Part shown: positions 60,649-64,000 of the stretch, piece by piece
Layout of the letters: every line of letters starts with the position of its first letter
How positions within the stretch are numbered: position 1 is the first letter of the stretch
DNA from: Ornithinicoccus sp045032955
GTDB lineage: Bacteria; Actinomycetota; Actinomycetes; Actinomycetales; Dermatophilaceae
NCBI RefSeq assembly: GCF_045032955.1
Contig: NZ_JBJFZU010000011.1
Location: forward strand, 62,001 to 126,000
Direction of reading: 5' to 3'
Length of the DNA: 64,000 nt
Notes under the pieces: generated by a model
The model's database searches: none
What the model was told of the DNA's origin: nothing
Seen by the model: the letters and a program-made list of their open reading frames with translations, nothing else
Position numbers and translations under genes: made by a program

Positions 60649-61688
60649 CGGGCCTCCTCGTGCCGGGCGAGCGCTGCCTCGTACTCGCGCAGCACGCGTG
60701 AGCCGGGCAGTCCGATGCCGTCGAGACTTCCGGCCCAGTCCAGCCGCACGGCATCCAGCTCCTGCCGCCACTGCTCGCGTCCTTCACCGGTCACCTCGGT
60801 GAGGATGACGCCTTTGTCACTCAGGTAGTCGCGCCCCTCGTCGTGAAGTCGATCGAGCGCAGCGCACAGGGACTCGTTGGCGGCGACGCCGGCCGCGGTC
60901 ACGTCCTCCTGCTGATCGGCGGTGAGTCCGTCCCAGGCCTCCGCGGAGATGACATAGGGAATGCCGACCGAGCCGATGTTGAGTCCGTCGGTGCTGTACC
61001 GGGCGACCTCGTCCAACCGGTAGGGGACCACGCTCAGGAAGGGCATCGCCGTGCCGTCGACGGTCCCTCGCGCCATGGCTTCGTAGGTGTCTCCCGCCGG
61101 CATGCTGACCGCTGCAGCGCCGGCTCTCTCTACCGTCACGTCGAAGGCGCCTCCTGAGGACCTCAGGATGAGGCCCTCAGCATCCTCGGGTGAGGTGACC
61201 TGCCGGTCCGCGGTCAGGATCTCGTAGTTCGGGATGATCGAGATCCAGAGGGGGCGAACACCGAGCGGCTCGTACTCCTCCTGGTAGAGCACCCCGTCCT
61301 CGCTCAGCAGATCCATCATCGAGCGCGCCGCGACGCAGGCGTCGGTAGTCATGTTCGGCAGGTCGGACACGCTCGACAACGGCAGCTGGTCCTCCAGGTA
61401 CGCGGCACTCGCCGGCGCCACCGAGACCACACCGGTCTGGGCCAGGATCGCCAGATCCTGGGGACCGCCCATCTGCCCTGCCGGGAAGTACTCCACGGTG
61501 AAGCCGGCCTGCTCGAGCCCGTCGACGAAGACCTGGGCGCCATGCTCGCCGAACGGGTGCGTCAGCGGATAGCTGTCCGCCAGTCGGAGCACCGGCCTCT
61601 CCACGTCCGACGCATCCGCGCCGCCGGTCGCGCACCCGGCGAGCAGTGCGGCCGCACCCGCGGCGACCATCCCTGTTCCTCGTCGCAT
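60645..61688 (-). CDS. dctP: TRAP solute-binding lipoprotein (DctP)
   Basis: 347 residues. Lipoprotein signal peptide MRRGTGMVAAGAAALLAGC with lipobox LAGC, so it is anchored outside the membrane. The body has DctP features: LRLADSYPLTHPFGEHGAQV, GQMGGPQDLAILAQTG, and RSSGGAFDVTVERAGAAAVS containing the usual substrate-contacting region. It captures a small carboxylate for DctQM. GAGAGG lies upstream of ATG 61688. Confidence 0.92.
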   Translation of the reverse strand: MRRGTGMVAAGAAALLAGCATGGADASDVERPVLRLADSYPLTHPFGEHGAQVFVDGLEQAGFTVEYFPAGQMGGPQDLAILAQTGVVSVAPASAAYLEDQLPLSSVSDLPNMTTDACVAARSMMDLLSEDGVLYQEEYEPLGVRPLWISIIPNYEILTADRQVTSPEDAEGLILRSSGGAFDVTVERAGAAAVSMPAGDTYEAMARGTVDGTAMPFLSVVPYRLDEVARYSTDGLNIGSVGIPYVISAEAWDGLTADQQEDVTAAGVAANESLCAALDRLHDEGRDYLSDKGVILTEVTGEGREQWRQELDAVRLDWAGSLDGIGLPGSRVLREYEAALARHEEAR

Positions 61689-61711
61689 GCAGATTCACCT
61701 CTCCCTTGAGG

Positions 61712-61743
61712 TTCGTAACTACGAATCACTCTACGTATATACG
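61712..61743. promoter_or_regulatory. Two tandem palindromic operators of the TRAP operon
   Basis: TTCGTAACTACGAA (61712-61725) and CGTATATACG (61734-61743). Centres are 20 bp apart, two helix turns, and both fit T-N-CGTA-N2-TACG-N-A. They lie 24-55 bases upstream of dctP, in the place for a repressor or activator such as the IclR encoded by the last gene of the operon. Confidence 0.65.
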
Positions 61744-61770
61744 CACAGTAGGAGGAGGGTCCGCCGCGTG

Positions 61771-63435
61771 TCAACGGGACGAGGGGACCTTCTCGGCGTA
61801 GTCCTCGGCGACGCGCACCGTCAGCGGGAAGTCGACGGGCGTCTCCCCGAACAGCAGCCGCCCGGCGGCAGCGGCGGCCTCGCGGACGATCTCGGCGACC
61901 GCCTCGGCGTCGGCCGCGGGAGCGTGCACGACGACCTCGTCGTGCAGGAAGAACACCAGGTGGGCGGCGCTTCCGAGCTCACGTATCCGGCGCCGGATCT
62001 CCCCCATCCAGCACAGCGCCCATTCGGCGGCGCTGCCCTGGACGACGAAGTTGCGGGTGAACCGGCCGCGGACGCGAGCCTGCTGGCGGGCCGCCCGACC
62101 CTGCCCCTCGTCGGCGTCCGCCGACCCCGCCTGCTGCTGACCGTCGACCCACAGCTCCGAGGGTGGCGGCGAGGTCCTCCCCAGCCAGGTGCTCACCACA
62201 CCGCCCCGTTCCCCGGCGCGTGCGGCCTCCTCCACCAGCGCGATCGCCCGGGGGTAGGCGCGTCGCAGCCGGGGCATCAGCATCCCGGAGTCCCCCGAGG
62301 TCCCGCCGTAGAGGGCACCCAGCATGCCGACCTTGGCCTGGTCGCGGGTGGCGACGACGCGGGCCTCGACGAGCCCGGCGTAGAGGTCCCCGCCGCGCCC
62401 GGCGTCCGCGAGCGCCCGGTCCCCGGACATGGCGGCCAGCACCCGCGGCTCGATCTGGGCCGCGTCGGCGATGACCAGCCGCCAGCCGGGGTCGGCACGC
62501 ACCGCCGCCCGCACCACCTTGGGCAGCTGGAGCGCACCACCGCCGCTTGTCGCCCAGCGCCCGGTGACCACACCGCCGGGAACGTAGTCGGGCCGGAACC
62601 TGCCCCGGCGGCCCTGCACCCCGGGCTCGACCCAGCTGTCCAGCCAGGTCCACCCGTTGGCGGCCAGCAGCCGGGCCAGCCGCTTGTACTCCAGCAGCGG
62701 CTCGATGACCGGGTGGTCCACCCCGACCAGGTCCCACTTGCGAGTGCTGGTCACGCCGAGGCCCAGCGTCCGGAGCGCGCGCAGCACGTCCACCGGGGAG
62801 TCGGGGTTGAGCGAGGGCATACCCGCCCGGTCCCGTATGCGCCAGGCCAGGTCCTCGAGCACCGCGGGCCGCACGCCCTGCCGGGGGCGTGGCCCGAGCG
62901 CCGTGGTGAGGATCCGGTCGTGCACCTCCCGGTCCCAGGGCAGCCCGTGGTGCCGCATCTCCGCCGCGATCAGCGCACCCACGGACTCCGCCGCCAGCAG
63001 CAGCCGCAGGCCCCCGCCCCCGGTGGGTGCCGCGACGGCCTGCTGCTGCCGCTCCCACTGCTGCACCACCCGGTCGAGGGTGAGGTCGGCGGGCGAGGCG
63101 AGGTCGTCCAGCAGAGTGGGTGGGCGGGCCGGGTCCGGCACTCCGGCCGGGGCGTCCCAGACCGGGTCGGCCGGCACGCCGCCCGGGTCGCGGCGGTGCA
63201 GGATCGTCCGGCACAGGCGCAGGTCCACGCAGCGCTCGACGCGCACACCCCCGGCCAGCAGGAGCGGGGCCAGCACCGCGGTGTCGGCCCATACCCAGCG
63301 GGGACGGTCCTGCTCGAGCTCGGCGACCCTGGAGAGGTCGTCCCGCCGCAGCACCTCGGTGCGGGAGCCCGGGGTCACGGGCCGCACGTGCAGGAGACCA
63401 CCCACGAGCGCGACGGCGATCTCCACCGTGCGCAC
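61771..63435 (-). CDS. Divergent family-A DNA polymerase
   Basis: 554 residues from GTG 63435 (GTG 63456 is possible). C-terminal polymerase motifs: motif A reads LVIADAAQIEPRVLA (canonical Asp-Tyr-Ser-Gln-Ile-Glu-Leu-Arg becomes Asp-Ala-Ala-Gln-Ile-Glu-Pro-Arg), motif B TRDQAKVGMLGALYGGTSG keeps Arg and Lys but has Leu for Phe, motif C FLHDEVVVH keeps the catalytic aspartate. The N-terminal ~180 residues look like a degenerate 3'-5' exonuclease domain; no 5' nuclease domain. Actinobacterial relatives are annotated as bifunctional exonuclease/polymerase and are additional to PolA. Confidence 0.85.
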   Translation of the reverse strand: MRTVEIAVALVGGLLHVRPVTPGSRTEVLRRDDLSRVAELEQDRPRWVWADTAVLAPLLLAGGVRVERCVDLRLCRTILHRRDPGGVPADPVWDAPAGVPDPARPPTLLDDLASPADLTLDRVVQQWERQQQAVAAPTGGGGLRLLLAAESVGALIAAEMRHHGLPWDREVHDRILTTALGPRPRQGVRPAVLEDLAWRIRDRAGMPSLNPDSPVDVLRALRTLGLGVTSTRKWDLVGVDHPVIEPLLEYKRLARLLAANGWTWLDSWVEPGVQGRRGRFRPDYVPGGVVTGRWATSGGGALQLPKVVRAAVRADPGWRLVIADAAQIEPRVLAAMSGDRALADAGRGGDLYAGLVEARVVATRDQAKVGMLGALYGGTSGDSGMLMPRLRRAYPRAIALVEEAARAGERGGVVSTWLGRTSPPPSELWVDGQQQAGSADADEGQGRAARQQARVRGRFTRNFVVQGSAAEWALCWMGEIRRRIRELGSAAHLVFFLHDEVVVHAPAADAEAVAEIVREAAAAAGRLLFGETPVDFPLTVRVAEDYAEKVPSSR

Positions 63436-63464
63436 TCTAGGGCCGCGGCCCGACAACCCCCGAC

Positions 63465-63503
63465 GCTGCTCGCCGACGACCCCTCCGGTCGTCGGCGAGC
63501 AGC
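63465..63503. terminator. 17-bp stem terminator of the solute-binding protein gene
   Basis: 63465-63481 is the exact reverse complement of 63487-63503, with a 5-base loop CCTCC. It lies 30 bases beyond the stop of the solute-binding protein gene on the minus strand, and before the polymerase gene. Confidence 0.75.
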
Positions 63504-63533
63504 AGTGCCGGGCGCGCTCGCCCGGTTCGGGCC

Positions 63534-64000
63534 TTACTCCAGCTGGGACGCCAGGTCGCGCTCGTAGAGCTCCTCCAGGGACTCCTGGACGCCGGTCAGC
63601 TCCTCCGCCACGTCGACGTCGCTGGTGAGGATGCTCTGCAGGGCCTGGGAGAGCTCCAGGTCACCACCGGGCAGGAACACCCGGGCGTTGTCCTGGGACC
63701 GGGCGCGCTCCAGCTGCTCCACGGCCACCTCGAACTGCGGGGTCTCGGCGTAGACCTCGGACATGTCGACGTCCTGCTGGACGGGCATGTACCCGGTGGC
63801 CGCGGAGAAGGTCGCGGTGTTCTCGGCGTTGGTCATGAACCCGATGAACATGGCCGCCGCCAGCTGCTCCTCCGGCTCGGAGTCCGCCGAGAGCATCAGG
63901 CCCGCACCACCGGTGGGGGTCTCCCCTTCGGCCTCGGGGCCACCCGGGAGGAAGGCGACACCCACCTCGAACTCGGCGATGTCCAGGATCCCGCCCAGGG
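63534..64000 (-). CDS. ABC transporter extracellular solute-binding protein, 5' end cut
   Basis: The open frame continues past 64000; 154 residues of the C-terminal part are visible. LSADSEPEEQLAAAMFIGFM, NTATFSAATGYMPVQQDVDM and the late GVQESLEELYERD are typical of family 1 solute-binding proteins (UgpB/MalE-like), which bring sugars or glycerol phosphodiesters to the membrane permease. The signal peptide and most of the ligand-binding domain are outside the window, so the substrate cannot be told. Confidence 0.82.
   Translation of the reverse strand, partial: LGGILDIAEFEVGVAFLPGGPEAEGETPTGGAGLMLSADSEPEEQLAAAMFIGFMTNAENTATFSAATGYMPVQQDVDMSEVYAETPQFEVAVEQLERARSQDNARVFLPGGDLELSQALQSILTSDVDVAEELTGVQESLEELYERDLASQLE

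Noticed and set aside
61687..63567. 626-residue plus-strand frame opposite the polymerase
   Set aside because: Shadow of the polymerase gene; no recognisable fold.

Overview
The window is a chromosomal segment of a very GC-rich (roughly 70-74 % G+C by eye) Gram-positive actinobacterium. The signs are NarL-type two-component pairs, actinobacterial-type HutH, DUF3817 and YqeB membrane proteins, many GTG starts, 4-bp ATGA/GTGA overlaps inside operons, and several apparently leaderless starts. The gene set (RecBCD instead of only AdnAB, hut genes with an M20 hydrolase, scattered GGCATACC/GGTATGCC octamers) would fit the Intrasporangiaceae/Ornithinimicrobiaceae area, but that placement is inference. 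I saw no rRNA, tRNA, IS element, prophage or CRISPR array.

Layout. 1-5.9 kb: truncated ATP-grasp gene, DUF3817 membrane protein, an AbiEi/DUF559-type gene bracketed by two pairs of a 46-bp palindromic repeat, an esterase, and a NarL-type kinase/regulator pair. 6.0-10.9 kb: a tightly coupled dapB-dapA-dapD-aminotransferase-decarboxylase operon. 11-15.8 kb: GNAT acetyltransferase, an Lrp regulator divergent from a 2-oxoacid dehydrogenase E1alpha-E1beta-E2 operon. 15.8-18.1 kb: phosphotransferase, YbaK-type deacylase and two small genes lying between 22-bp repeat arrays. 18.2-27.8 kb: recC-recB-recD and a methyltransferase.

27.8-36.2 kb is a one-carbon catabolic locus: etfA, etfB and a dimethylglycine-dehydrogenase-like flavoenzyme under an IclR regulator, facing a DmdA-like tetrahydrofolate demethylase, a second IclR paralogue and a metF-like reductase. 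The likely logic is that demethylation steps load methyl or methylene groups on tetrahydrofolate, ETF takes the flavin electrons, and MetF oxidises methyl-THF. 36.2-43.8 kb: hairpin-rich repeats, a C-terminally truncated YqeB protein, a MacB/LolCDE-type ABC exporter and a second NarL-type pair.

43.8-56.5 kb: histidine utilisation in two blocks (hutI-hutF-M20 hydrolase; YjiH-like permease-hutU-hutH). The blocks are separated by a DrrAB-type exporter, a WYL regulator and a YbaK gene, with the same composite 22-bp repeat on both sides of the exporter-WYL segment. Both hut blocks share a TGTCT(G/C)AGATATCAGA-type operator candidate. 56.5-61.7 kb: an apparently single operon of a TRAP transporter, CaiB/BaiF CoA-transferase, cupin and IclR regulator behind two tandem palindromes. 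61.8-64 kb: a divergent family-A DNA polymerase and a truncated ABC solute-binding protein.

The most unusual content is the repeats: a 22-bp-period family (types A, B and E) that lies between genes, supplies the stop codon of two genes, and occurs inside two coding sequences. In the M20 hydrolase it forms a frame-preserving 132-bp array; in the E2 subunit it lies in the linker.
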